Of a stretch of 64,000 nt of DNA, positions 45,867 to 62,959 are shown in pieces (within the stretch, counting starts at the first letter, position 1; each line of letters opens with the position of its first letter). The position numbers and the translations under genes are program-made. This stretch comes from Epiperipatus broadwayi (lineage: Eukaryota > Onychophora > Udeonychophora > Euonychophora > Peripatidae). The notes below the pieces were generated by a model, which did not search any database, was not told where the DNA came from, and saw nothing but the letters and a program-made list of their open reading frames with translations. Where the stretch lies: positions 2,913,911 to 2,977,910 of the forward strand of contig JAQFVV010012441.1 of the NCBI GenBank assembly GCA_028023455.1. Direction: 5' to 3'.

Positions 45867-46110
45867 ATAAATGCAATTTATCGGCTCTACTTTTAACACT
45901 TTTTAACAAAAAAATTTATTGTATCTATATGCATACACAATCTTATATTTCAACTAACCTGTAGTCTTCTTCAGAGCTATGATATAATGAACAAAGTAAA
46001 ATTCGTAATTATATAAATAATCAAAGTGTAAGATTGTATATGCATATATGTAACAATAAAAGGTTTTTTGCTAAAAAGTGTTCAATGTAGAATGGACAAA
46101 TTGCATTTAT
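45867..46110. mobile_element. fold-back element, about 244 bp, with hairpin motif
   Basis: The left arm 45867-45949 (ATAAATGCAATTTAT...) and right arm 46027-46110 are inverted copies at about 80-85%. Shared blocks include AACACTTTTTA.CAAAAAA, ATATGCATA.ACAATCTTA and the outer ATAAATGCAATTT. On the minus strand, 45974-45947 reads CTGAAGAAG-ACTA...TAGT-TGAAAT, the same hairpin type as in other repeats here. Non-coding. Confidence 0.65.
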
Positions 46111-50689
<4,579 letters not shown>

Positions 50690-51060
50690 AATCTTAAGCT
50701 TTTTGCTGACATGGCAGGAGGTAATTTATGTTATTAAGAGCTCTCACCTTGTGAACGAAGGACTGGCATTTGTCAAGACATCCTGTCATTACTGATCTAT
50801 CTATCATGCTTAGCCTAGCTATAGCACCTTTATTCCACTGATTTATGAAGCAATTAAAAAACTGCTTTAGGAGTTCAGGAAGCTGGCATTTGAACAGATC
50901 GACTGGCGATAAAGGGCGGCAGTTGTAAATATTACCGGCTGAAGGAGGAGGGATGGGGAGAGAATTTTATTGAAAGCTGCGGACATTTTCATCAGATGTT
51001 TTAAGATTTGCTCTTAGCTGTTTCATTAAATCTCTCTCCCTCTCTCTCTAAACTGTTTTA
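50690..51060. promoter_or_regulatory. GC-elevated non-coding island, candidate regulatory element
   Basis: Within a very AT-rich intron this stretch is closer to balanced, has low homopolymer content and no open frame in any direction. It contains CATGGCAGGAGG, TGTCATTACTGATCTATC, TTTATGAAGCAATTAAAAA, GGCGATAAAGGGCGGCAG and a CT-rich tail (CTCTCTCCCTCTCTCTC at about 51031). No repeat match elsewhere in the window. An enhancer or conserved non-coding element is one reading; an unfamiliar repeat is another. Confidence 0.25.
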
Positions 51061-53514
51061 AAGCAAGTATTTAAAGCTTAGAGTCACTTTTTAAATATGC
51101 AATCGTAATAAATCAGGATTTTAAAATATATATGCATGCAGTGATATAAACAACTTGTTCCTTATAGCTAATTTGATTTTACGGAGGCGGAATGAGGATC
51201 AGTTTAAGTAATAATAAACTAGTAGCTATTTCTCTGTTGCTAATCCTGCTGGATAATTGACCTTTAGCTAGATAAATATTGAAGATAGTAACCAATCTTT
51301 CAAGAAGAAATATATATATTGTATAGATATTGTAAGATGCATCCATATACAGAGTTGCTGATAAATTTTATGTATTTAAATATATATATAATCGTATGGT
51401 TACCTAACATTTAATTTAAGATAACACCGAGAGGCAAGCATATTTCCATTCAGTTGACTAATCGAAGTTTTGTTGTTATTTGTCTCAGGAACAGCTCTTA
51501 AATTATTTATTCTTACTACTGCTGTAAATGATAAAAGAACGTTTTATACACAAGTTATTGTGGAAGCCATGCTTAAAATAGTTAAAGTTCAAAGTTTGCA
51601 TATCTTTGATATAACAACACCATTTATTGCACCAATCTTTTTTCTTCTTCTTCCTCTCAAGTTCTGTGATATTTTTTTTTTTTCGAATTCTTCTAAATAG
51701 ATAGCATAGTAATAACTACATTGATCTTAAATCACATGTTGACTATTACGTTAGCTACTGCCAGAACAAACGCAGAATTTTTGATGTAGCCCATGTAATG
51801 GAGTTCTACCATAATGTTTCAGAAACAAACAGGAGCTTTCATCATTTCGTATTAGTAGCAAATAATTTTCACAATTTGACATCATGGAAATGGACAATTT
51901 GTTCATTGAAAAAAATATATTTTTTTTTCTCTTGAGTTATGGAAATATGTGGGAATCTATTTATATGTTGCAGTGCATTGTGGCACTAATAACCGAGTAC
52001 TCATTTTGCATTTCCAAGTCATCGTGTAGGTTTAAGCTATTTTGAAATTTTAAAATATGTCTCCCTTTACTAACAATGCAGTTCTGATTGGCGAAGAGGA
52101 GGAATTGTATATGTTGAACCATAATTCTTACTGACTCTATAGTTAATTTAAAATAAAGCTCAATTGTAGTAATAGAAAATAATTTTTAATAGAAAACAAA
52201 TTTTAAGTATATTGGATTTTTTTTTTTCAATTACACCATGTATCTCTATCATTTAGTCACAAATCTTTATTTAGATACTCAAAAATCATGGTTAGTAGTG
52301 CACAGTATCACTTGTTTTAACACCCATGCATATGTACATATACACAGCCATAAATCTTTTTAATAGTATACACATGCCCATTAATATAATGTAACTTAAA
52401 AATCATTTATCAAAAAAAAAAAAAAACATTCGTCTAATGAACATTTAGCTATTCATATTCTTCACCCACAAAGGTAATGATTTTTGAGTCTTTACTAAAT
52501 ATTTATCAATCTTTTTGGATATAACTTGAGCAGTTTCAAAGCATATATAATCTCAACATGAATTTTTCTCATTTTCTCTTTTTATTCATGAAGTTATGAT
52601 CTATTCTTTTGTCTTTCAAAATTATATCCACTTTGGTGCCATTTTAAATGAAATTTTAATTTTCAAATCTTCAAGAGCATTGTACCATTGGTAGTGCAAA
52701 ATTGAATTGCAGTCATAACGCCACTGAATATGTGATAATAAAATGGTTGTTTCTATTCTGTGCCACAAATATAATAAAATTTTATTTCTACAGCTTGTGG
52801 AAGATCAGTTATTATGGGCCAGCTATACTATATCAATCTTTTTGTATTATCAACTGCATTGAATTGTCTATTGTTTAATTTTTTTAAAGATATTCTATAA
52901 ATTCTCAGGAGTCTTTCAGCCAGAAAGACAAAGTCAGGTTTTTTAAGTTCATTTAGAAAGATTAGAAGATTGGCGAATCTGATCAGGAGGAATCTCCTTT
53001 TGATATTTTACAGTCTGCAAATTACTATGCATTCCATTATGAATGAAGAAAGTTTAATAAGTAAATTAATTGTTGCTAAGTTGACTACTAAACTAGAATA
53101 TTTTTTTACGATAATGGATACACCTATGATTAGGAAAATTACAAATAGTAAAATCCAAAGTACATTTTTTTAAATGACATTTAGACCACTCATAATTATG
53201 AGTCATACTGGTTAATTTGATACACATTAATTATTTTATGATATAACTATGAATTTAAGCGTAAATATGTTAGGAGTTTTTAATCAATGCCAATCTACTA
53301 TTAGTGATAATCAAGTGTTAGTATTTGATTGTAGGTAGTATAACAGCTTAGCTAAATTCTGAATTTGAATTCTCATTGAACATTATATAATTTATGATTA
53401 GTTGCTTCAGAGATTTGATGTAACTTATTGTTAGTTATTTTAGATGCTTGAAGTAATAGGTTGAGTGCATGAATTGATAGCACTGGTATTATTATTAATT
53501 TACTCACCTGAAAG
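51061..53514. other. AT-rich stretch, nothing recognised
   Basis: Frames at 51470-51700 and 52970-53173 (+) have no motif and low-complexity composition. Not called as genes. Confidence 0.6.
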
Positions 53515-53705
53515 TCTATCATAATAGCAAAAAAAAAAATTCATGCAATAGTGCCACTTAGTGCAAGCACTAGTAATCCCTGGCTTCTCACTGATGAAAG
53601 CCATAGGCTAGAAACTATTCTGAGGATATTGAATCATAAAGTAGTGAATAGAGATTGTGAGGCACAACCTTCTAGTATCTATTGATTACTACTAGTTGGT
53701 GATAT
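53515..53705 (+). repeat. dispersed repeat family C, best copy
   Basis: About 190 bp, non-coding, reverse-complement match to 13480-13705. It contains CTGATGAAAGCC-ATA-GGCTAGAAAC at 53591-53615, a short hairpin with flanking CTGATGA and GAAAC, and TATTGATTACTACTAG towards its end. Confidence 0.6.
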
Positions 53706-55264
53706 TATGTGAAAAAAATTTTCCTACTGTTTTAATAGTTTGTGTAAGCATAAAGAAAATGTGATAATGTTTCTGTGACTGAAAATCTATCCAGTAACAT
53801 TTCATTTTTGGGTTCATTATTGTATCTCCTGGCTAAAATAGAGTTTTTAACTTGAATTTATTTAGCAGTAACAAGATGAAGACTTTTGTTCTAATCAATG
53901 GCAAATGTTATCAGAATATCGCCATTGCTAAGTGTGTTCTTAATTTGGCTATACCTATAGCCCAAACATTAAACCTACTTTACTATAGATTGCGTGACTA
54001 AACTACTTTTATTTGTAAATTAAACAGCAAAGTATTCTATTATGTTGATATAAAAAGAAATTGTAAAAATATTCTTCAATAGAAATGGACTCATTTACCA
54101 GATCAATCTGTGACTTTTAACCTGTAATTAGTAATAAATTAGATATCCCTTTATTGTGCAACACTAAATGGCTAAAAAGAATTTTGTGATGTAGAATTAA
54201 CATATCTATCTGCCATAATTGTGACTTCAGGTTGAAATTGAGACCAAATGAAATTTTTTTAAGAGTTATTTTTTTTTAAGTAACTGATCCATATCTAGCC
54301 TAATTAACAATTTAATACTGGTCATGACTGCCTAGCTATTCATAGCTAAAGTATAAAACAGGCATAGGATGCCATTCACATTTTCAGAACTCAAATGCTT
54401 GCAAATCTAGTTAGTAAGGTTTCTTTATTGTCTTCTTGCCCTTCAGTGTATTATTTCTCAAAAAAATTAATTTTACTTTTACCTCTTAGATGCCTAACTG
54501 GTTTTGCTCTATATTATGTACCAGAGAAATAAAATCCTAAGCTCTACATGTGATACGAAAAAAAAAAAAAACAACTTAAGAGTTCATCTAGCCCATATTG
54601 GAATCCCAGATCATAGATATGGCAGCTGGATATGCAATTTCTCTTATTGTTTTTAAACAATAATTGTTTAAGATGTGTAAAATTATATGAGAGGCTCTCT
54701 GGACAAAACAATTTGTATAAGTATAGTTGAAATACTTATTACAATGATTTCAGGCTTCTCAAATATTTGCAATTTCTCTATCTGAAAGCAGACCCAGTTC
54801 TACGACTAAGTGGTAATAATTGATTATCATCAATGACAGTTGTTTAGCATTTTATATTTAAAGCCACATCATAAATTTTCATATATATCTTTAAAAGACA
54901 GTCTTTGACATAGTAATGGACCTCTTTCATGATTCTCTTTAAAGGAAGAGGGGGGGGAACCAGTAAATGAGATATTTTAAATGAAATTTGCACTATTATT
55001 TGTGTAGCTTTATTTAAATACAATTGTATACTGCCTTTGAACGTTTCCAAGTTTATCTGGATTAATTGGTTAAATGTAAATATTTTGTTACTGATGGTGA
55101 TTAACTAGGTTAGTTAAGAACTGCCTACATGAAAATCTTTGAATCATTTTGAGGGATCTTTTCATTTATCTAATTCCTACCTGATTTGAACCATGAGTTA
55201 TAAGGACAACCCAGCACAAGATGCACTTCAACATAGTCTTCTGTGCGATAGATATCTGAATATA
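53706..55264. other. AT-rich stretch, nothing recognised
   Basis: No gene or repeat could be supported. The minus-strand frame 54844-55050 has no motif. Confidence 0.6.
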
Positions 55265-55994
55265 GTCTAAAGCAGTGTTTACCAACCTGTGGTACCCATA
55301 CCACTGGTGGTACGCGAGTTGCTGGTTGGTGGTACATGAAAAATAAGCAATAATGGTGGACATAAAAAAAATTAAATCATAAAAATATCATAATGTTTTT
55401 TCATATAATTCATAAAAATTATTTTAATTAATATTATACAGTAAAGTTGTTAATATGTACAGTCGATAACGATCTTTAATGTTAATGATAAAATTGAAAG
55501 TATGATTAAGAAATTAGATTTTTGGAAATAGTGTATCGAAAACAATCAACTGGAAGTATTCGAAACTCTACATATTTTTTGTTTGAAAATAAGGTTAGTC
55601 TGTCTCAAGATATACGAGAAAATATAATAGCACATTTAACAGGATTAAAATTGTCTTTCATGGAATATTTTCCAAAACCCGAAACCACAAACGATAATTG
55701 GATTTCAAACCACTTCTAGTAGATAAATGAAACTTTGAACAAATACATATATATATGTTACAGTGAGTTTATAATCCGCCGTGACGTTTAGGCGTGTTTC
55801 AATGTAATTTGTCTCATTATGTGATGTGAATACATACATGGTCACTCTATAATATTTATAATACAAATAAAATAACACACTCGCAATAACAAATTTCGCG
55901 AAATACAATCATTTTTACAAAGTGGTACAATTTAGCGTGATGTACTACCAAGTGGTACGCGGGCCAAAAAAGATTGGGAAACGCTAGTCTAAAG
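55265..55994 (+). mobile_element. hAT deletion derivative with perfect 8-bp target duplication
   Basis: The element proper is 55273-55986 (714 bp). The 5' end is CAGTGTTTACCAACC and the 3' end, read inward, TAGCGTTTCCCAATC. The flanks are identical 8-mers GTCTAAAG at 55265-55272 and 55987-55994. Subterminal GTGGTAC motifs occur three times at the left end and twice in inverted form at the right end, as expected for transposase binding sites. The interior keeps a transposase fragment (55522-55719). It is non-autonomous and is a different family from the element at 40301. Confidence 0.9.
55522..55719 (+). pseudogene. hAT transposase fragment within the deletion derivative
   Basis: 65 codons. 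The C-terminal half reads DIRENIIAHLTGLKLSF, then MEYFPKP and NWISNHF, matching the FREYFP...W.RNPF segment found in hAT/ZBED-type (SCAND3-like) transposases. The catalytic core and dimerisation region are missing, consistent with an internal deletion. The retained frame is probably only by recent origin. Confidence 0.65.
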
Positions 55995-56988
55995 TATAGG
56001 CTTTTTGTAACATGAGTATGTTTTCTAATCAAGCATAAGCTTTTTTTCCTAGGGATCAATTGCCAATCTAGCTATCCATCAAATTTCGTTCAGTAAATGA
56101 ATATTTAATTATAGTTATCTAAAGGGAAGCCGGATTAAAAAAAAAAAAAGATGTTAGACTCTATAGAGATTCTACCACCCAGAAATTGATAGATGGGAGA
56201 GTAATCCTTTTTCTTCAAGGTTTCTCTATAAAGAGCTGTTGGAAAGACAATTGTAATCAACCATTTAAGGACTCTTAACAATTTATTATTCTTTAATTAT
56301 TAGCACATCAATTCATTTTAAAGAAATTTATTTTAATATTCATTCACGTTTCCTTTTATTTATTTTTTAATTCACTTATTGCTTTGATCAAATAGAAAAG
56401 TAGTGTTTTATTATTATTTTGTTTTTAACAGGAGAAACTTGAATTTGCTATTGATGGATTGCTGGTACTTGTTTTTGCTGTTAAACTTTAAATTTATTTT
56501 ATTACTCTTTTATGTTCCTTCATAATTGCCCATTCATCTTTTTATTGGGAAATTATCCAGCAGATGTGTTAAGATTGACAAGAAAATTAATAGTCCAACT
56601 ATATGTTTTTTAAGATGGAGTGGGGAGAAAAATGACTTCTTTATGTCATATTTATATCAATTTGTGCTCAACCTTAGAGTAGCATCTTGTAATAATTTCT
56701 AATAATGTGAATTGACTTTTATGTTTTCTAAAGATAAATATATGTTTAAAGAAAATCAAGATAGAGGGTAAAATTAAATTTTACTTTGTTTTCAATCATT
56801 TTGTTATTTACCTTAAATCTTTTTAAAGTCTGTTTTTAATTTAACTTTGTTTTGTAACTATTATATATATAGTATTCTGATAAAGTATTATATTTGCTGT
56901 TATCATTGCGAATGAAAAATGCATTCTGCAGGGGTCTTCCTTTCCCCAACTACCCCAATTGGTAACATTTCTATTCAAAGTTTAACTA
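55995..56988. other. AT-rich stretch, nothing recognised
   Basis: No coding or repeat signal could be supported. Confidence 0.6.
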
Positions 56989-57057
56989 GTTTTTTTTTCC
57001 CTCATGTGTCATAGCCTCAGCCGGAAAGCGAACCCGCTACCTCTCGTCCACCAATGC
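56989..57057 (-). mobile_element. tRNA-like SINE copy with internal deletion
   Basis: Minus strand: GCATTGGTGGACGAGAGG runs directly into TAGCGGGTTCGCTTTCC, joining the box A region to box B with the anticodon arm missing (about 35-40 bp shorter than the copy at 30350). It is followed by GGCTATGACACATG and an A8 tail (56990-56998), the same tail as in the 30350 copy. Confidence 0.7.
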
Positions 57058-60000
57058 TTGACAAAGTTTACTTAGTTGTATGATTACGGACATAGAAGTT
57101 AAAATTGTTTATAGGCAACTGCAAATCCCTGTTTAAAAATTCACTCATTTAAAGAAATATTTATAAATAAAAGTTCCCATTTACATTGCAAATGCTTGAG
57201 GTACACTCAAAATGCTACATTGGATCACAATTATATGATGGTTCTCTCTGCTTAAGTAAATGTGTTTAAAAATTACAGGAACTCGATTTAATACCACTAA
57301 AATATTATTGTATTTTATCTGCATCAATTTTTTCCATAATAAATAGAAATAAGACGCTAATAACTTTATTTATATAGGTGCTTAATGTTTGCATGAAATT
57401 CTTAAAAATATTAATATTAAAATTATTTGTATTTTTCTTTCTTTTAAAATTTGATCGTTTTTTTTTTTTATTCTTAGAAATAAATATTTAAATAAAATTT
57501 TAAAGATTTGTCCGAAAGTTTATGATGGTAGCTATTATTTGTAATTGTTTATCGGACGTTTTCATCATCCAGTTTCTAATTGCTAAATATGTTTAGACAA
57601 TTTCAAACGTTATTTAAATTAGCTCGCAAGTTAGAATATATATTACATTTCTAGTGATATTATTCTCCTTTCCTGTTCATGTGTTGTTGGCTAGACTAAT
57701 TATAATACTAGCATGGGAATCCAAAGTGGGATCTTTAGATTTATGAATACTGAATTTAAACTGACACTCTAACCAACTTGGGGATTCTATCAAAATCAGC
57801 AGTCAATATAAATGTTATGGATTTATCTTGACTTATTCACATTTTCTTAATGGCAAAATTAATGAATAGTAGCCAAATGTTATGAATTATCACATTAGGT
57901 TGATTCATATTATTTGCTACTGTCATGTGAACACTTTCTTTAACTTTTTTTTTTACTTTTTCTTTCTATCAAATACCCTTGTCGTCTTTTTCTTACTTGA
58001 ACGGAAGAGATCATTGCTATATGTGTGTGTGTGCGCGACTTTGGTTTGTTAGTTGAGGTGCATTGTTTGTTTTTTTTTTCTTTTCTAAACATTTCCTTAT
58101 GATTTCACCCACATCCTTACACTTTCGCATCAAATTTCATAAATGTCATTCTGGGTTTTCAGCATTTGTTTTGTGGAGATTATGATTACTCACAATGTAC
58201 TATGACGTTGGAAAGCTCTTGATTAATATTTTCATTATTTGCTATCCCTAATATGTATGGATAAAGGTCAATACCTAACTTTTTTTATGTTTCTGTTGTC
58301 TATTTAACATTTTTTTCAATGAAAACTGATGGATAATTATTCTTCATTAGAATTTGTTCTATATAGAACTTTTCTTTTTCCATGCCATTTATTTAATAAT
58401 AAACTTTTTTCTCTCTGTCTCTTTGTGTTTCTGTCATTATAAAATATTTAAGTTAAGTATTTTTCTGTAACTGAAGTTTTGATTTGGCAATAAGGGAATC
58501 TTGTCACAAGAATGTCTAAGAATGTTAATTTTTATTCTTATTTTGGTTCTATTATGAATTTAATTAAAGGAGATATGTTATTAATATGTGTCTAGAATAT
58601 TTGTTACAGTGCTTCATCTTGTGGCTATATAAATTTTATCAGCATAGAAAACTATCCTTGAATGGATCTGAAATAGTATTTATGTCTGCAGTTTCAAGTT
58701 CTTGTATGTAAATGTTACTGATCTGGAGTGGTAGTGGTGAACCTATAACCATCTCTTAATGTTTCTGGAAGAATCCTGTGTTATATATTAATGCAAAATG
58801 TTACGATTTTATTTGTACTATCAATTGAAAAGTTTTTCTTTGTTTGTAAGCTATTATTCTCATTTAATATTTTTCTAATAATAGATATTGGTTCATCACA
58901 GGATACATTTGTAACTTAAATTTGTTAACAATATTTCAACTCTAGTTTTATGTTCTTGATTAATTCCAACAAAGTATGTAAAATGTCTGACATAGTATAT
59001 TTCTAGGGCTGACAGTAGATCTTAATGGAATTTGGTTCTTAGGTATGCTATAGACATATGGAATTTTATTGAAATGTATTAATTTATGAATTTCTGATTT
59101 CATGATACCCCAGCAACACTTTTCCAGTAATGCCCGTAAATTCATTGTTGTGAGTTCTCTTATTTTGTTACACTAATTTATACTATTCAATACAATTATA
59201 ACTTGTCTTTATTAACAGGGAGAATAATTATAGATATGCATAATCTAAGAAAGTTAATAACTTCCTGTCACACATAGATAATGTTTGGTTTTGGTTGCCT
59301 GTTTCTGTATTTTTTTTTTTTTTCAGCATAATTTTACTGCTTCTTCTAAATGCAATTTTAGAGTGGCTTCCTGACTTCAGTTATATCTTATAATAGTGTA
59401 CATTAGCAGATAGAAAAATTTGATTGTTTTTCTAAATAGAAATTTGTATGGAAGCATTAATAATATTCTATAGATCATATTTGAATTGATAATAATAGCA
59501 GAGTTATGAGCATATGTAAATTTAAAAGCCAAGAAAATGGAAGCCGTTGATTTGATTTTAATGTGCTCAAATTAAAAATTTCATTATCTTAGTCACATTT
59601 TTGGGCCTTTTTTAAAAAATTAATAATAGTGCATTCTTCTTTTTTTTCATTATATAGCAACCTTGTAATATGAATAAACTTAAGTGAAAACAATTTCAAA
59701 TATCACCAAAAATGTATATTTTGTAAGAGCATTTCTAAATTTACTTTTATTAATATGGGCTTGGGATTCAAAGCTAGAATCTATGTCGTTTTGCATCAAG
59801 AAGTCATTTATTGATGTTTTAACTCAATTCAAAAGAAGCCTTAAGGTTTTTAGTCCAAGCCAATCTGCTTGTGCAGGTATATGAATCTAACATCATGTCA
59901 ATAATTGTATATTTTAGTAGTGCTTAAATCTGCTTCTGTTTTATAGGCATTTTCCCCCTTTGGCCACAAATGTTAATACCAACACTATCATTCTGTATGG

Positions 60001-60560
60001 AGATTAAGTTGCACTATTATCTGGTAACAATAGAAACTCAACTTTATAATAAATAGCACTGGAATTGAAATAAGAGTATTGCTTTTGTTAATATAAGCTT
60101 TGACAGACAAGTGACAGTGGTATTTATTTTAGAAAATGAGGCAACTGTTTTGAACTTATTGATAAAAGCATATGTAAATCTTGATTTTACCCATGATATT
60201 TCTGTTGCATTTGCCTGACATTAAAAAACATGTCTATAATTTTGGCTAACTTTCTAAAACTATACTAAATTTCTGGTAATTTATCTTTTATGTCTAAAAG
60301 CAGTTGACTCAATAAATTTTTTGTATCTGCTTCTGTTGCAATGCTAATAATGAAATTTATAATCATTGAAATCTGCTTTCTTCTTTTATTTTTGTAAATT
60401 GGAGTCATGAGATCATTTTTAAAAGCAAGTAAGGTACATGTTTGTGGGCCTATATATTACCAAGAATTTCCGTTAATTTTGAAGCTACTTAGTCATCTTT
60501 TCATCTATCTGCAGTCTTTCTATTTCTATGATTACAGCAATTGTTCTATCAAAAATCTAA
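57058..60560. other. AT-rich stretch, nothing recognised
   Basis: Short GT/GC microsatellite at 58021-58037. Frames at 58960-59145 (-), 59684-59884 (+) and 60407-60607 (+) have no recognised motif. No ATP6V1A exon was seen. Confidence 0.6.
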
Positions 60561-60640
60561 ATGACATATATATATATTATAGCTTATATAATATATATAA
60601 AATATAAATGACATATATATATATTATAGCTTATTTAATT
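60561..60640. repeat. 47-bp tandem duplication
   Basis: ATGACATATATATATATTAT followed by AGCTTA occurs at 60561 and again at 60608, separated by an AT-rich linker of the unit. Confidence 0.8.
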
Positions 60641-61490
60641 GCTTAAAATAATAAAAAGTTCTGGAACATTTACTTAGTTCATATAATTATGAATAATATC
60701 ACTTTTTGAATATTATAAAATCATGTTTCATAAAAGTGTTAAAACACATGATACGATCTAAACAGTTTGTATTAAAACTATGTTTATCCCAAGTAGCTTC
60801 TTAGACGCAGTCAGAAGTTTTTCTGCATAGAATGCCATAAACTAATTCCTTCACCTTAAAATTTTTTACTTTATTGGCACCCCATTTACTTCTTAGCAAC
60901 TATTATTTTTTGTAATCTACTATTATCAAATTATTCTATCATCTCAAACACCTTTTTTATATTTTTTCTTCTTCTATTCTAGTTTTTCAAAAGCTGTTTC
61001 ATTAGCTTCCAACAACAACAACAAAAAAATTATTATTGTTTATGAAATGGTTTGTCAATCATATGACATACCACTACTGGAGATAATAGAGTTGAGCTTC
61101 GATCCAATAACCTTTAGCTTTTGTGTTTGCCTTCTCTGTTATTCAGGGCCATTCCAAAACCACAGCAGAACAAGTAACTTCTTGAGGCAGCAACGTTTTG
61201 AGAGCAGAATTTCAATTTTAAATATGGGTTTCCATCTCCATTTACTTCTGATTTTTATTTTCTCTAATAATATAGATGTCGATACTTAAAACATAGTTTA
61301 TTTTAAACCATAATAGTATATTATCTTTTCAAAACAATCATGTTTAGTTAATTAAATGCTGTGCAATGTATTTTTTGTCTGTGAAAAATAAACTTCCAAA
61401 TTATGACTATATCGTTATAAGTCATAATAAATCAACTCATAAATTTGTCAGATAGTTATTACTAGATTACATTTCAATTATAAACAATGA
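60641..61490. other. AT-rich stretch, nothing recognised
   Basis: The 80-codon frame at 61047-61289 (+) is somewhat balanced in composition but has no motif I recognise and no clear splice context. Left uncalled. Confidence 0.45.
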
Positions 61491-61491
61491 T

Positions 61492-62130
61492 AACAGATAA
61501 GCTTGCAGAAAATTTAAATATAGAGCCAAAATTTCTGGCAAATCAAAATATCAAGCCAAAAAAAATCTAAAAAGCAATTTAATTATGAATCTGATTTATT
61601 TGAAGATAGTGTAATGTTATTATCAATCCAAAGGAGAAATTCAAAATAAAATGTTTTTTTTATGTGTTGGACATTGTTCACAAATTACTAACAAGAAAGA
61701 TTTTATCAATTAAATGAGCATATTGATGATAAATTCGAATTTTTATATGACATTGGGAATTAATACCAAAGCTTTATGAAACAACAGCTTCTCCAACACT
61801 GCCAAGATTAATAACTTTGAGTGATAATACAGACATTGTCATTGTTGGTACTGAACTCTATGATCAATTGTTGGTTTTATGGGATCATCTCACAACAAAC
61901 ATGCCACCAATAGAACTATTGAAATTTATTGTAAAAAGTAATTTAGCCCCAAGTATTGCTGTGACCCTGAGAATTCTTTTAACAATACATGTGTGGTAGA
62001 ATCAGGAGAGAGAAGTTTATCCAAATTGAAAATAATAAATTATTTGAGAAGCACAATTTCTCATAGTTAGTTGTCAGGACTAACTACAATTTCAATAGAG
62101 TCAAATAGCTAAAACTATTAATTTTGCATC
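61492..62130 (+). pseudogene. hAT transposase C-terminal remnant (TTF/ZMYM1-like type)
   Basis: Collinear broken frames match the C-terminal region of TTF-type zinc finger (ZMYM1-like) hAT transposases. In order: FEFLYDIG-like segment around 61730, the open frame 61817-61999 with MPPIELLKFIVKSNLAPSIA and VTLRILLTIHV, then VVESGERSLSKLKIINYLRST (about 61992-62056), the family-typical SGERSFSKLK.IK...RSTM block of the dimerisation region, and finally IAKTINF-like residues at about 62108. At least two frameshifts and several stops. No zinc finger or terminal repeats located. A third hAT lineage in the window. Confidence 0.75.
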
Positions 62131-62438
62131 AAAGAATGCTAAAAGATGTTTTTAAAATTTTTATTTTACTTTTTAATTTTTTTAATATATATTTATACTT
62201 TATTCTTAAATAAATTTTTTTTTCCTAAATAAAAAATTTTGGAATCCATTATTTTCATCTCCAATAGAGATTGTTTGTTTTGGATAAATTTAGATAAAAA
62301 AAAATTAAATTTTAATAATCTAACATGAGCGCAAAATATGGAGCAGCAACAAAAAGTTTTCTTAGAGTGACAACAAGCTCAGACTGGCCCTGCTGCCACT
62401 GCACTAAATGACTCTGGGCATATTCTCCAAATAATACA

Positions 62439-62640
62439 TGTGATGTGATGTACTGTGACTTCTCCTTATACGGAGTCAGAACTCTCTCAGCAACTATGCC
62501 CAGAGAAGCCTGTTAGCCACTTTAATTTCCTTTTCCATTCCCTACCATGTTTCTCCATATTTTTCTCTATCATGCTCCATCCAATTTCACAGCATTTATA
62601 TCTAAATCTTCTTTGTCTTTTTCCAAACCCAATATATAAT
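62439..62640 (-). mobile_element. LINE 3' end, second copy of the 6218 family
   Basis: Matches 6218-6420 in the same orientation: TGATGTGATGTACTGTGACTTCTCCTTATA, CAACTATGCCCAGAGAA, CCTGTTAGCCACTTTA, ATCTAAATC. Severely 5'-truncated, with only the 3' tail and the last codons of ORF2. The neighbouring LINE at 62960 is on the opposite strand, so this is a separate insertion. Confidence 0.75.
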
Positions 62641-62959
62641 ATATAATACAATATATAATAATAACATTAGCGACATCTATCAAATCTTGCTAAATTATGA
62701 ATAAGGAAAATAAAAAATTAGTAGATTTTCATCTTTTATGGTTTTTTTCTTTCTTTATCTAATTTTATTTTTTGATATTATAAGTTGAAATTTTTATTTT
62801 TTTGAACCATACTGATAAATTTGTGATTGGAAAAATGCAGAAATAATATTGATGTTTTAAGAAAGATGATAATTTTTTCATTAGAAATTACAAATATATC
62901 GTCTTTTATCAGTTCTGTACAAAATCTTTACCAAGATGATTACAACTCAACTATAGTGA

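Noticed and set aside
61047-61289. 80-codon frame with moderately balanced composition.
   Set aside because: No recognised family and no convincing splice sites. A remnant of the nearby hAT was considered, but the residues do not match that transposase type.
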